Positions 1 through 25,954 of a DNA stretch of 64,000 nucleotides are shown here, one piece after another. The notes below the pieces were generated by a model. That model was not told where the DNA came from. It saw nothing but the letters and a program-made list of their open reading frames with translations, and did not search any database. The stretch is taken from assembly GCF_040958095.1 (NCBI RefSeq), contig NC_091220.1, positions 18,203,750-18,267,749 on the forward strand, given 5' to 3'. The position numbers were made by a program, and so were the translations under genes. Source of the DNA: Procambarus clarkii. Lineage: Eukaryota > Arthropoda > Malacostraca > Decapoda > Cambaridae. How positions within the stretch are numbered: position 1 is the stretch's first letter; each line of letters begins with the position of its first letter.

Positions 1-246
1 AAGCTTTCAATCAATGAACTCTGCACCATGGGCTACACAACGGTACAGTGCTTGTATAGAGTTATAGAGTACTATACTAACTTAACAAGTGATTAAATTA
101 TATAACTATGGTACTTTCATTGGGTGGGGGAGGCATCAGCTTAGAGATAAAATAGGAATAATATAAAAGAACAATATCGACATTAAAAAATATTAATATA
201 ATTCATCTGTTTGTTATAACCGTCATACTACACAGAATAGCATCAT

Positions 247-492
247 CTTGAGGTTATCTTGAGATGATTTCGGGGCTTTTAGTGTCCTCGCGGCCTGGTC
301 CTCGACCAGGCCTCCACCCCCAGTAAGCAGCCCGTGACAGCTGACTAACACCCAGGTACCTATTTTACTGCTAGGTAACAGGGGCATAGGGTGAAAGAAA
401 CTCTGCCCATTATTTCTCGCCGGCGCCTGGGATCGAACCCAGGACCACAGGATCACAAGTCCAGCATGCTGTCCGCTCGGCCGACTGGCTCA
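247..492 (-). mobile_element. tRNA-headed SINE, family 1
   Basis: Minus orientation. The head has a GGCCGAGCGG-type A box and a GGGTTCGATCCCAG B box; the body includes CACCCTATGCCCCTGTTACC; the tail ends ATCATCTCAAGATAACCTCAAG. Confidence 0.88.
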
Positions 493-577
493 TGGATAAA
501 CATATAATGCCACACTCGAGGTGTCATCTACCACTTCATAAAACCAGATGTGCAGTGCTTCTCATGAGCTGTCATAT

Positions 578-672
578 ACTGTAAAAACTGTACAAATACG
601 TACATTTGTACGTATTTGTACAAATACGTACAAATACTGTACAAATGTACAAATGAACTGTACAAATACGTT
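578..672. repeat. Palindromic tandem repeat
   Basis: Units of TGTACAAATACG and its complement TGTACGTATTTG alternate, so the stretch can fold on itself. Confidence 0.7.
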
Positions 673-689
673 TACTCCCTTTTTACAAA

Positions 690-2040
690 CCACTTCCACC
701 CAGCCTTGTCCCCTTACCATAACCTTTGCATTGTTCACACTCGCTCCCTGCTTCTGCACGTACGCACACTCATCTTGTCTGACTATCATCTTTCCGACTT
801 CCTCTCCTCTGACCCTCAAGTTTACTCACGTACACACTCCTCACCAGTCTACCATTAACTGTTCGTTCAGCATATCCAAACCATCTCAACAGGCTTTCCT
901 CAATTGCTCTTTATGTACTTCCGCACTCAACATCTCTCCATGATATTTTCATTTCTAACTTTATTCTACTAATGCAAAACAGGCTTCAGTTCTCAGAATG
1001 TCCATTTCTTTTATTCTAATTCTTGATTTTTTATGTTCATACCATACCATCATCTTGCATCTACAATTAAGACTGATGTGATCACTATGTCATTCACCTG
1101 TCATTCTTATCTTGCTTTTTTCAAGCCGAGTTTCGAATGCAAAGCCAATTTCCTTCTTGGACTCGTCCTATTCTCAACTTCAATTCCTCAAATGGCATTT
1201 TGATCACTGTCCTCTCATCTCTGGTACCTTAATATAAACTGATGAACCATCTTTAGCACTTCCTGAGATACATATATCTCACACACACACACACACAATG
1301 TTCTCTCCACCATCTTAACTTTTTTCCACGTGCACTTACACAGTTTTTTCTCTCTCATCCATCAATATAATTTTCCATAAATCTAATTAAATCTCTATCA
1401 CTGCTGAAATAACTATCATAATTTGACATACTCAAATTATTCACATCGTCTATAAACTAGGTCTCCGCATTCTTCTAGTATTATTAATTTAACCTCTCTC
1501 TCCTGATGCCATTAATAAATACACATGGTACTGAACAACTAAGATGCCATCACACAACCTTGCATACACCACTATTAATAACAAACCAGCAACGCATTAC
1601 ACTATTTACTGTTAAACACTCACTACATCCAACACAGAAACTTTTCACAGCATTTAACAGAATGCAGCCAATACTATGATGTTCATCACACCCCAGAGAT
1701 CTTTTCTATTAATTTTATCATAAGCTTTTCAAAGTTGATAAAGGCAATGAACACTTTACAATCTTTCTCAAGTGCCTTCTCTACTTTGCTTTCACAGTGC
1801 AAATATGTAATCTATGCACCCTCTTTCATCACAGAACCCACCATCTCCATCACTTATACATGTCTTAGCATTTCCATTACTTTTCCAATCACTATTCTGT
1901 CATACACTTTACTGACTACACTTGGTCAGCTAATGTTCCCATAATTCTTACACTCACTACTTCCTTTGTTATTCTCGAACAGTGGTACAATCCCAACTCC
2001 TTTCCAATCCTCTGACACAGTATCACAATCCTATACTTTC
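690..2040 (-). mobile_element. Decayed non-LTR retrotransposon (reverse transcriptase)
   Basis: Minus-strand frames read DWKGVGIVPLFENNKG, SECKNYGNIS, VEKALEKDCKVFIAFINFEK and, nearer the tail, LLRWFGYAERT. These are typical of the reverse transcriptase and C-terminal part of arthropod LINEs. Several stops and frame shifts make it a fossil. Confidence 0.7.
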
Positions 2041-2311
2041 AGCCAAGTACAATATTCAAAACAGGTAAATAAACAGAGAAGTTTGTGTTGTTTTACATAG
2101 GATAATGTGGTCCACTCTGGTCCCCAGAGCTCCCCAGAGGGAAGATAATATAGAGAAAGTAGACTAACCAAAGTAGGTAAACTATTATAAGTGGAGACAT
2201 TGGCAAGAAGTTGTGGGCGAAATAAATTATTAATTACTATCGTAACAAAAACAAGATGGACAAGTAAACAAGTACATACTTAAAAAAACTCTTAAAAGTA
2301 GTCTTACAACA

Positions 2312-2500
2312 AACCCACAAATCAGAGCATAAAGGAGTTGACAACGTTTTGGTGTGTCCTCGGCCATTATCAAGTCACGTAAATGATAACGGTCCAGGAT
2401 GGATTGAAACATTTCCTTTATTTTTATTTATCATTTCCTTTATTTTTAGATTTGTGGGTTGGGTGTCTCATTTTCAGCCCCTTTATTGTGACTTATTGTC
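2312..2500 (+). mobile_element. Old hairpin element, hammerhead-like family
   Basis: Diverged inverted arms share GGTCCAGGATGGA and the complementary arm, followed by the tail TTTATTGTGACTTATTGTC. No clear target duplication was found. Confidence 0.5.
2339..2377 (-). ncRNA. Hammerhead-like motif, decayed hairpin element
   Basis: On the minus strand: TGAC, TTGATAA, T, a 15-base stem-loop region, AAAACGTT, GTCA. The outer TGAC/GTCA pairs perfectly as stem I although it differs from the CGAC/GTCG of younger copies. Stem II and the first base of the GAAA box are degraded. Confidence 0.35.
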
Positions 2501-3229
2501 ACCCTAAAATTAGTATTGATATCAAGTCACATGAAAATGACAAGTAATAAACAAATAGAACAATTAACAATAAATACAAAAACAATAAATAAACACCGAA
2601 AGCAAAGATCTACTTGGAAAGATCAGGAGAGAATGTGGAGTCTGGAAGTAGAGACTGAGTCACTTAATATTAACAAATAAACATGAATTTTGGTTAGCAA
2701 GAAATGTTTGATGACTTATCTTCATGAATTAAGAAACCAAAGGATAACACTGCTTCAAGAGAAATGAATAATTAAGATGAATAAAACAACTACTCTTATC
2801 AAAAGAACAACCTGGCATTATATTTTCACAGTTTAATCATCAAAATTAGGCACAAAACAAACTAAAACTCTAAGAGTGTCTATAATGATAAAAGTTATCT
2901 CACATGGTGATAAAAACGGCCTGTGAAAGAGGCTTGACGAGAGAAAACAAAAGACTGCACAACTATTTACAGATATTAAGATTACACACAAGGAGACCTG
3001 GAATTTTGTTATGCAATTACCAGTAATGTACATCTATATATAAAAAAAAAATTATGCAGGCCTGCTATACCTGACAATCAAGTGCAAGCTAAACAGCAAT
3101 TTGGAACAGAGTTAAGGACTACCAGTAATAATTAATCACTAAAAAGCCACCTGATCAACGAGAGGGTGTGGAGCAAGAGAGATCAGTTTCAAGTAAAAAA
3201 AAAAATACAAGAAAATTATGACTACAAAC
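2500..3229. other. No recognised gene
   Basis: AT-rich DNA just downstream of the last RECQL5 exon seen. The next RECQL5 exon is not visible here or further left. Confidence 0.5.
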
Positions 3230-18206
<14,977 letters not shown>

Positions 18207-18309
18207 GTTTTCATCCTGGAACACCTCGGCCACAGCTGGCGGGAGGAACACAATAACATTGCCGTTTTTGTAGTGAAAATCCGGATTTGTAAACTGTGCC
18301 TTACGGATA

Positions 18310-18340
18310 CCTCGGTTGTGACGTTCAGTGCTATATAAAC
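18310..18340 (-). promoter_or_regulatory. Possible RECQL5 core promoter
   Basis: On the minus strand a TATATAG box and, just downstream, a TGACGT-type half-site lie 100-130 bases upstream of the start codon. The spacing suits a TATA promoter, but AT-rich DNA makes chance TATA matches common. Confidence 0.25.
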
Positions 18341-18362
18341 TTATTTTTGTGTGTTTTATTTT

Positions 18363-18590
18363 GTTTATTTAATTATATTATATTTAATTATATTATATTT
18401 AATTATATATAGGGGAGTACGTACACCTCTGGTGCAATTATAGGGACCCATAGCCTCAAAGAAGGTCAAAGAATTATTTTGTTTAATTATATTATATTTA
18501 ATTATATATAGGGGAATACCACCTCTGATGCAATTATAGGGACCCATAGCCTCATAGAAGGTCAAAGAAAAATATAATTTAATTATATTA
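18363..18590. repeat. Two-unit tandem duplication of about 107 bases upstream of RECQL5
   Basis: Each unit has TTTAATTATATTATATTTAA, then TATATAGGGG, CTCTGRTGCAATTATAGGGA and CCCATAGCCTCA. It lies 160-380 bases upstream of the start codon. Confidence 0.85.
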
Positions 18591-18595
18591 TATTA

Positions 18596-18985
18596 TTGAA
18601 GGAACTGGGTTCCAAGCTCATTGAAACAACAAAGGACCCTAGAGCTGCAAGCTTCCTTTTCCAGCATCTCAGCGTGACGAAACAGAGGGGAAATGCTCAC
18701 TGCATTCAGGGTTCCTGCCCGCCATCTGAAGGACTTGGAGGAACTCGACAACTTATGATAATCATCTTTGTACCCCTATATGTAATGTACACTAAATGTT
18801 TAATAAATATTAACATAGACAAGGATTTACTCCTAAAATATATTATTTTTGCAATGTTAAATGGGATTCTTGTACTGTGATTTGTGTATTTGTACTCACT
18901 GAATTTGTGAGTTCCTTGACGGACTTGAAGAAGAGGGGGGCAGAAATAGCCTAAGCTACTCTATCCCTTTGAGATAGAGTAGCAT
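18596..18985 (+). mobile_element. Retroelement 3' fragment upstream of RECQL5
   Basis: An open stretch reads ELGSKLIETTKDPRA and FLFQHLSVTKQRGNAH. From about 18830 the sequence equals the 3' UTR of the LINE at 20325-20985 (complement). The junction suggests recombination between two elements. Confidence 0.55.
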
Positions 18986-18999
18986 CCATATCAGAAGAT

Positions 19000-20320
19000 A
19001 TTTAGAAAAATTGTATAACTCCCTTTCCATAAAACTCTATTACAAAATCCACTATAAGCTCTTTTTAATGACAAAATTTAGCCATTTTGTGTAACAACTG
19101 TTATAATCTCATACATTTAATAATCATAGTAATCGAAATATTCATATTTTTCATCTACAAGAGATGAAACAGTAAGCCATAAGCTAGATCGGTGTCGCTC
19201 CTGAGGACGTCGATAAGGAGACGGACTTTTAGCAAATACCTTCCTGTGATTGGCTGTTGCTAGGAATGGCAACACTCTTTCTGTAAATTGTATGCAAACT
19301 AAGAAATAAGTCTTTTCGCACAAAAATCTCTTTATTTCAAACACAACCTCTTCGTTATGTACAAGACAGAAATTTCCATCTAACTGAATAATAGAGTTCA
19401 ATAAGAGAACGGAGCATTGTATCATCGATATTATTTGCGTGAGGCAACCCCCACTGATGACGTCACAAGTCAGGTAGCCAGCCCATGTTTCTGTAACACC
19501 CGTTACATCCTGCAGTATTTAATTGTCACTTTATTAATGCTTATAAATACTTAACCCTTCACTTTTTAGGTCGATTAAAGTTGAAACAGAATATCATAGG
19601 CAAGGATGGTGTGCTGAATAAAGATGATTTATTAAGTGGATGGAGCCTTTACCTGATCCCTTCCTGTGATTGGCTGTTGTGTGAATGTCAACAAAGAATA
19701 TCTTCCAATGATATGCCATTTATTATGCACCCCATACCATCTAGGGGCGGAGCTTGGAACTTCCTACCCGAGCACAACAACCCGCCTTATGGATTGCTGT
19801 TTGGCTATTTATAGTGCGTTGGAAAAAAAAGAGATGTCGCTAGTTGTATTTTGTGGGATAATTTGTTATAAGTGCAATTTGATGTCAACAGATGGCGTAA
19901 GCTGTATCTTATTGCTACTATTGAGCAGCCAGTTGATAGTGTTCTCTTTTGCTAACAGATGGCATCAGCTGTATTATTATTACTTCCGAATTCCCTTTAA
20001 ACACTGATCCACAAATCCCGTAGCTTATGTTAAATTTTATACTATTCTGGTATTAGGTAACAATTACTTTTCTTTTATCTGCTGTTAAGAATATCATTAT
20101 ATCAATTAAAACAACAAATGATGCATAAAATATCAGCATTTCACACTAAAAATACTTTGATATATTGAAATTTGATAATAAATTCCAATCTAGGAATCTC
20201 TTATGACGAAACTGTACTGTGTTTGCTTTAGCCGGGTATACTGTATATAATAGTTAATAATAAATCATTTTGTAGGGGACAGGCAGCCAGTGTATATATA
20301 CATGTTAGGCTTATACCAAG
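19000..20320. other. Spacer between RECQL5 and the first CWC15 copy
   Basis: No gene recognised. CTTCCTGTGATTGGCTGTTG occurs at about 19240 and 19660; it contains an inverted CCAAT box. The complement of the 20.3 kb LINE 3' UTR lies at its left margin. Confidence 0.4.
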
Positions 20321-20324
20321 GTTC

Positions 20325-20985
20325 AAGTTCAAGTATGTTTATTGAGATAAGCAATAAATACATCTCAAAGGGATAGAGTAGCTTAGGCTATTTCTACCCC
20401 CCTCTACTTCAAGTCCCTCAAGGGGCGCACAAATTCAGTGAGTACAAATAGACATATAACAGTACAAGAATCCCATTTAACATTGCATACAGCATATAAT
20501 TGTTACATTCTTGGGGCAAAATTCTTGTAGCTCCTAAGTATACTGTCTATTATACCATTATCACACATCCAAACAATTTGATGTGGTACACTATTTATTT
20601 CCTTATTTCTATATTTTTCAATAAGGTGACACTCTAATACATAATGTTCTAAGGTGTGGGCGTACGGCATACTACATAATTTACACTCCTTATCTTTTTC
20701 ACTGACATCAACACCGTATTGCCAAATATATTTATATCCTAATCGTAATCTCATGTAAATTGAATCCTTCCAAGTAGACTTTCCTTTACCATAAGTGAAG
20801 GACGAATTTGTATTTATTATTGAATAATTCTTAAGTGTGTTACTACTGTCCACCATTGCCATTCTCTTTATCATTTCTTCACCCTCCTGAATCACCTTGA
20901 GTCTTGTTTTTATTTGTTTCAAGGTTAACTGACATACAACATCAACAAGAGTTTTTTCAGTGGCTCTCTTCGCTGTCATCAACTA
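20325..20985 (-). mobile_element. LINE 3' portion with C-terminal CCHC motif
   Basis: A 159-codon minus frame contains KECKLCSMPYAHTLEHYVLE followed by C (C-X2-C-X7-H-X4-C), typical of the C-terminus of non-LTR retrotransposons. Its 3' UTR ends in CAATAAACATACTTGAAC on the minus strand. Confidence 0.75.
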
Positions 20986-21017
20986 CCTCATTCAACAGTA
21001 TTCCCACATGATGGATT

Positions 21018-21055
21018 CACGGGCTAGATTCACGAAGAAGTTACGCAAACACAAA
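21018..21055 (+). mobile_element. Fragment of an inverted-repeat DNA element
   Basis: GGGCTAGATTCACGAAGAAG and GTTACGCAAACAC match the terminus of the element at 58431-58687; a hairpin element starts directly after. Confidence 0.55.
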
Positions 21056-21172
21056 CACAATCGACTTGAGAATGGTCCAGGACGGACCGAAACGTCGTCG
21101 TCCCTTCAACTTCTAGTGTGTGGTCTGGTCAACATACTTCAGCCACGTTATTGTGACTCATCGCCTGCATTT
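21056..21172 (+). mobile_element. One arm plus tail of a hairpin element
   Basis: It runs from CAATCGACTTGAGAATGG to the tail end ACTCATCGCCTGCAT and lacks the inverted partner. It follows a fragment of another inverted-repeat element (GGGCTAGATTCACGAA). Confidence 0.75.
21062..21100 (+). ncRNA. Hammerhead-like motif, single arm
   Basis: This copy is the family consensus: CGAC, TTGAGAA, T, 5-bp hairpin, GAAACGTC, GTCG. It occurs as one arm without its inverted partner. Confidence 0.42.
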
Positions 21173-21241
21173 CTGGCCAATCCACACATCCACGGCCTAC
21201 CACAGTTGGTAGGAGGGGCGTTGACTTGGCACCGCTGCAGC

Positions 21242-21545
21242 TGACCTATTTGAATACATAAGAACAAAGGTAACTGCAGAAGGCCTATTGGCCCATACGA
21301 GGCAGCTTCTATTTATAACCACCCAATCCCACTCAAATACATGTCCAATCCACGCTTGAAACAATCGAAGGGACGACGACGTTTCGGTCCGTCCTGGACC
21401 ATTCTCAAGTCGATTGAGAATGGTCAATCATTCATTCACATATAGACATATATGTGAATGAGTTTGGGTAGATATAAATAGGAACTGCTACGTATGGGCC
21501 AATAGGCTTTCTGCAGTTACCTTCATTCTTGTTTGTCATGTGACT
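21242..21545. repeat. Two inverted LINE-tail copies flanking a hairpin-element arm
   Basis: 21255-21360 (GGCCTATTGGCCCATACGAG...) and 21440-21540 (its complement, CGTATGGGCCAATAGGC) are diverged copies in opposite orientation. A hairpin-element arm lies between them at 21367-21424. Confidence 0.7.
21374..21412 (-). ncRNA. Hammerhead-like motif, single arm
   Basis: This consensus arm on the minus strand lies between two inverted LINE-tail copies. Confidence 0.42.
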
Positions 21546-21670
21546 GCCAATAATCACCCGACACCTCACCTCGCTTCCCTATATATATTCTTTAGTAGTT
21601 TCATAATACACATACGCATAGACACGCTCAGTGAAGCTTGTTGTCACCTGTGCCCGCCCTGTTCCTAGTC

Positions 21671-22522
21671 ATGTCCACCGCAACACGACAAACATTCGCA
21701 CCCGCCGTTGGTGGTATGGCCCGAGCAGAGCGTGATGTGAGTGCCTTAACCAAGCAGTACTCTGCTCGCGACCTTCCTTCACACAAACGACTCAAGTTCC
21801 GTGCCCCTGGACAGTCAACCATCCAAGAACTCCACCACCGGGACTTCCGTCGCGAATTGGAGGACCGGGAACGTGCCGGTGGAAGCGATACACGAAAGAA
21901 CGGCTTGACCAAACAGTACCCAGCTAGCGACCTTCCCTCACACATACGAGTCAAGCTCCGTGCCCCAAGAGAGTTGACCATCCAAGAATTGAAGGACTGC
22001 GAACGTGCTGGTGGAAGCGATGAACGCAAGAACAGTACTACTGGTGAAAGCAAAAAACGCAAGAGCGGCCCTACTGGTGGTATCAACGAATGGGGGGACT
22101 TAGAAAGTTCCTTATCACCACCTTCCAAAAAGAAAAAGTACGACCAGAATGTTTTAGACAATTTAGATGAGGACGATGCCCAGGACGACGATGACACCGA
22201 CTCCGACGAGGATTCTGACGAAGAAGAGCTCGTTCGCGAGCTGGAACGGATTCGGCGATTGCGTGTGGAGCAGCAGGAAAGAGAGGAACAAGAACGTCAG
22301 GTACGGGAAGAACGTATCAGGATAGAGACCATCGTATCTGGTAATCCTTTACTGAACCTTGCCAAGGCCCCTGCACGGCTTCCAATAGAAGTCAAAAGAC
22401 GTTGGGATGAAGATGTCGTCTTCAAGAATTGCGCTGCTTCAGAGCCACAAGGAAAAACCTTCATTAATGACACCTTACGATCTGAATTTCATAAGCGTTT
22501 TATGGATAAATATTTTACTTAA
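21671..22522 (+). CDS. Diverged CWC15 paralogue with internally duplicated N-terminus
   Basis: This uninterrupted 283-residue frame starts MSTATRQTFAPAVGG, like CWC15 [15 protein letters not shown], and ends with the family's C-terminal block ([38 protein letters not shown]). CWC15 is a core subunit of the PRP19-associated complex in the catalytic spliceosome. Residues 26-77 ([13 protein letters not shown]... to RKN) are repeated at 79-121 (LTKQYPASDLPSH... to RKN) with a nine-codon shortening; orthologues I know have this segment once. The acidic linker (DEDDAQDDDDTDSDEDSDEE) and the Arg/Glu-rich coiled coil are present. The first ATG of the homologous region at 21671 is used, not the in-frame ATG at 21638. 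Codon use is more GC-rich than in the copy at 26.6 kb. The intact frame argues for a functional gene; I cannot tell whether it is expressed. Confidence 0.88.
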   Translation: MSTATRQTFAPAVGGMARAERDVSALTKQYSARDLPSHKRLKFRAPGQSTIQELHHRDFRRELEDRERAGGSDTRKNGLTKQYPASDLPSHIRVKLRAPRELTIQELKDCERAGGSDERKNSTTGESKKRKSGPTGGINEWGDLESSLSPPSKKKKYDQNVLDNLDEDDAQDDDDTDSDEDSDEEELVRELERIRRLRVEQQEREEQERQVREERIRIETIVSGNPLLNLAKAPARLPIEVKRRWDEDVVFKNCAASEPQGKTFINDTLRSEFHKRFMDKYFT

Positions 22523-22864
22523 TGTAGTTCTTACATAAAAATTGTTCGACCAGTTGGTAAGGGTCGAGTTTAAAAAATGTTTTGTACTCTTTACAAACGT
22601 GAAAGATTTAGATTGAAAATTATTTTTTTAAACAAAGAGAAAGTCATATTCAAGCATTATTAAGAAGGTAAAAAATTTTGTTTTATATTTTGCGTATTTG
22701 TTTTATAATACTATTTTATTGTCTTTATTCTAGTAATGTATAAATTGTTTCGGTTTTCATTAACTTGCTTCTTTCAAGTTTTACAGTTGAATATGAAAGT
22801 AAATACAGCTGTATATTACGTAGGTTATATTACTGTACTGTATATGAAATAGTTATTTACTTAA

Positions 22865-22870
22865 AATAAA
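22865..22870 (+). promoter_or_regulatory. Polyadenylation signal of the first CWC15 copy
   Basis: AATAAA lies about 340 bases after the stop. It sits in a block (AATAAACTTTCATT) that matches the block at the same place in the second copy, and the similarity continues about 80 bases beyond the signal. Confidence 0.5.
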
Positions 22871-22879
22871 CTTTCATTA

Positions 22880-23137
22880 TAAACATGTGTTTCATGTTCA
22901 CTACTGGTGGTATTTGAGTTTTGACATTTAATGTATTTACCGCATATTATGCATCCAAAGGCTAGGCTGCAGTATACTCAAATACTACAATTATGAGTGA
23001 CTTAACAGAATACTTTGGCTGCCTGTGACTGTTATCACTGCTTTCCATGGTGGTGTGAATTGTCTCTTGGGCAGAGTAATACATTCTGTAATAACATCAT
23101 ACTTTATAACATTAGAACATAATGTACTCATATATGC
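22880..23137. other. Nothing recognised
   Basis: After about 80 bases that resemble the flank of the second CWC15 copy, I see only AT-rich DNA. Confidence 0.4.
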
Positions 23138-23640
23138 TCACTTCTTTATAATACATTGTTCATTACGTCCCACCTTTTGAACTGAGAGGATTAATTCATT
23201 AGCTCCACCACCTCTCATTAATCTAATGGCAGAGGCTACATTTATCTTTGAAATTCTATCCCCAATACTTTTCAGATTCAACTCCATCCTCATTATCTCA
23301 ATCATAGCATTTCTTACAAAGAAGTTTTTGAAAAGAAAAGAAATTCTAAGAATTCTCATGGCTTTATTTTGTACCTTCTCCAACTTGCCCATTCTACCTT
23401 TAAGAAATGACAGGTGCAGCATAATCAATAAGAGATCTTACAATACTCAAGTATATCATTCGTAGCACGGGAGTTCAAAAGACCTCACACCTGACATACA
23501 ACCTTGATACCACACCTGAACCTTCCTTTCGTAAAGATAATCCCCTATCCAGCGCAATAATCTTCCTTTAACACCAAGACCAGCTAGTTCATATAAGATA
23601 ACCTCTTTTTGGGCTTTATCAAAAGCTCCGTGTAAATAAA
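23138..23640 (-). mobile_element. LINE fragment (reverse transcriptase thumb region)
   Basis: Minus frames read EVILYELAGLGVKGRLLRWI and KLEKVQNKAMRILR...INVASAIRLMRGGGA, a well-known LINE segment in crustaceans. It holds stops and frame shifts. Confidence 0.75.
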
Positions 23641-24020
23641 TAAAAATTCTATAATAATCATTAGCATTTAATAATAGTCACAGGTACTGTTGCCTCTGAG
23701 GAACTGCCCCTCAGCAATTGTTCTGTCTCTTTTTTTATTTCTTCACTATCACTGTCTCGCTGTCAGTGAAAAGCACGCTGTTTCCTTTTTGGTCATTGCT
23801 GCTTGATACGGCCTGGTATCATCTTGTACTTGTAAGTCATCCTCACTCTCATAATTGTCAGTCCTAATGCACGATTGTCTATTAGTGAGGCAGACCGCCT
23901 CTGCCATTTCCCCACCACGCAAATGCACTGTTTAACTGGAACAGTTGAGCACAATTTCACAATATCAAAGAGCGCTTACAGTGCAACCGCACACGACCGC
24001 GGGCTGGTCACCACTGTTAG

Positions 24021-24109
24021 ATTAAGGACCTGCCCGAAAGCGTTTCAGTGGCTTTACAAGAATGTAAAAAACATCAATGTCATGTACTCCCATAAACCCA
24101 ATATACCTT
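24021..24109 (+). mobile_element. LINE tail (GGACCTGCCCGAAA type)
   Basis: TTAAGGACCTGCCCGAAAGC to AAACCCAATATACCTTC. It runs directly into the perfect hairpin at 24110. Confidence 0.65.
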
Positions 24110-24157
24110 CTTCCTATCCTTGTGGATATAAATATATATATCCACAAGGATAGGAAG
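24110..24157. repeat. Perfect 21-bp hairpin
   Basis: CTTCCTATCCTTGTGGATAT(A) and its exact complement are separated by six bases. Confidence 0.8.
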
Positions 24158-24954
24158 CCGGCGGGTTCCACAATGTTCTTGTTCACAGCCTATTACAATT
24201 ATAGTGCTTATATAGTGTAGAGAGATTAGTTACCTGCCATACGTAAAGCCTAATTCTGATAATTAATATTGATATAGTTTGTTTTATCGGGGACAGGAAG
24301 CCTATGAATACATACTTGGGCTTGTAGCGAGGACTGTATTTTCTCTGGCTAGAAGTATACGAACTAACCCCCAACTACCACCCACAAGATGGGTATGGGA
24401 TGCATAATAAATGAACTAAACTAACTAACCGTGGACGCGAGTTTCTGTATCAAATATGACTAGGAAAACCATAGAATAATAAGACTAAAATAAAGATATA
24501 TAAAATTTATAATATTAGACTAGACACTCAATTAAGTATGATGTTCCATAATGAGTATTATTTAATAGGCGAGTGCCCCGTGCAGACGTTTAGGCTTGTT
24601 ACTCCTCATAAACAACAACAAGGCGAGGAGTCCTTCTCAACATTTAGTAATAATTTGCATATAATAAGACACATTCCCGACATTTAGGTGACTGTCCCTT
24701 CACCACATCCAAGTGTAGACGGTATGTATTATAGTTATAATTAATTATTTATGAAAAGCGTGTGGTATACTCTATGGCCTTCACTCGTGGCCAGGTGTAG
24801 GATTACTGAGAGAGTTTACCTGAGGTTTACTGTCTAGTGTTCCCTTTGTGGGAACACGATGCCGCCGGCTTGTCAAAGGTCTCCCCATTGTGTGTGGGGG
24901 AATTTTGAAGTGACACAGTTCAAAATCTCGGCCAGACGAACCAACGTAAACTTT

Positions 24955-25150
24955 CATTGTAGTATCTCACTGTTTTCAAAGATATGATTTACATTGTACA
25001 GGTTCAGATTCATTTCATTATTATTCATCTCATACCCGTCCCGTGGGCGGTGGTGGAAAGGGTTACATTGGCACATAATGGGTTCAGGAAGTGAACCCCA
25101 TAGTTTAGCTAAGCAAGTGAGATTCTTGTGAAGCAAGTTACAGTTTTTTA
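24955..25150. repeat. Dispersed repeat
   Basis: GTGGAAAGGGTTACATTGGC and GCACATAATGGGTTCAGGAA recur at 54845-54965 in the same orientation; a related start (TGTGCACCCCATACTCATCC) is at 62185. Confidence 0.6.
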
Positions 25151-25159
25151 TATTACACA

Positions 25160-25950
25160 TATATGTAGGCATATACATATCAATAATCTTTTTATATGGA
25201 GTGATTCAAGAGGCTCTCGCAAGACAATTCGCCAACAAAATTTGAAACCTAACTTTACCCTAACCAACCAAATCTCGCTTAATACAGCCTAACTTAAGCT
25301 ACACCCTGGCCCACATAATAATAATATTCATAAAAAAATTTTATTCATAAAAATGTGTGTACAAAGAGCAAAAGAGGAAGGGAGAATTGCAGGGGCAGGA
25401 GTTACACATACAAATAAAGCCACTGTTATGAAAACTTAGGATAATTTAGATCAATAATTATTTAAAGGAGTAAACATTCAATACTAAAATAGAAGTAAGC
25501 TAACATAAGTGAGAATGTTCAAGTAATATAACAAATGATATATGAAGGTGATAATAGTGAGACAAACATTATCATTATGAAGTCTGTAGTTCTAGCAACA
25601 ATACAATAGTTTTTTAATAACAAAGAAATCACAAAGTTATAATTTAGTAATGCTACCAGAACATAACAGTAAATTAGTAAAATGAGCTTTGTCGAATTGT
25701 CTGGTGTACAAAATGACCGTACCATTTTCCAATGTGATTTTGTAAAGTTTTCCGGCAAATTAGTGATAAGAATTTATGTCTTATGTTGTCTTGTTATATG
25801 AATAGAGCCCCATGGGCCCTATGTCCAAATTGTACAGCACCCAGTCATGTCTTTCTGTCAACATTTATGATGTAGAATTCATTCGAACATTTCTTAAAAT
25901 ACAGTAATATAAAATATTGGTACTGTAATTATATCTGCATTGTACAATTA
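25160..25950. other. Nothing recognised
   Basis: AT-rich, without long frames or repeats; could contain the CWC15 5' UTR exon. Confidence 0.4.
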
Positions 25951-25954
25951 CCAT

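Noticed and set aside
2230-2412. Minus-strand 60-codon frame as a further RECQL5 exon
   Set aside because: It lies in a hairpin element and shows no similarity to the RECQL5 C-terminus.
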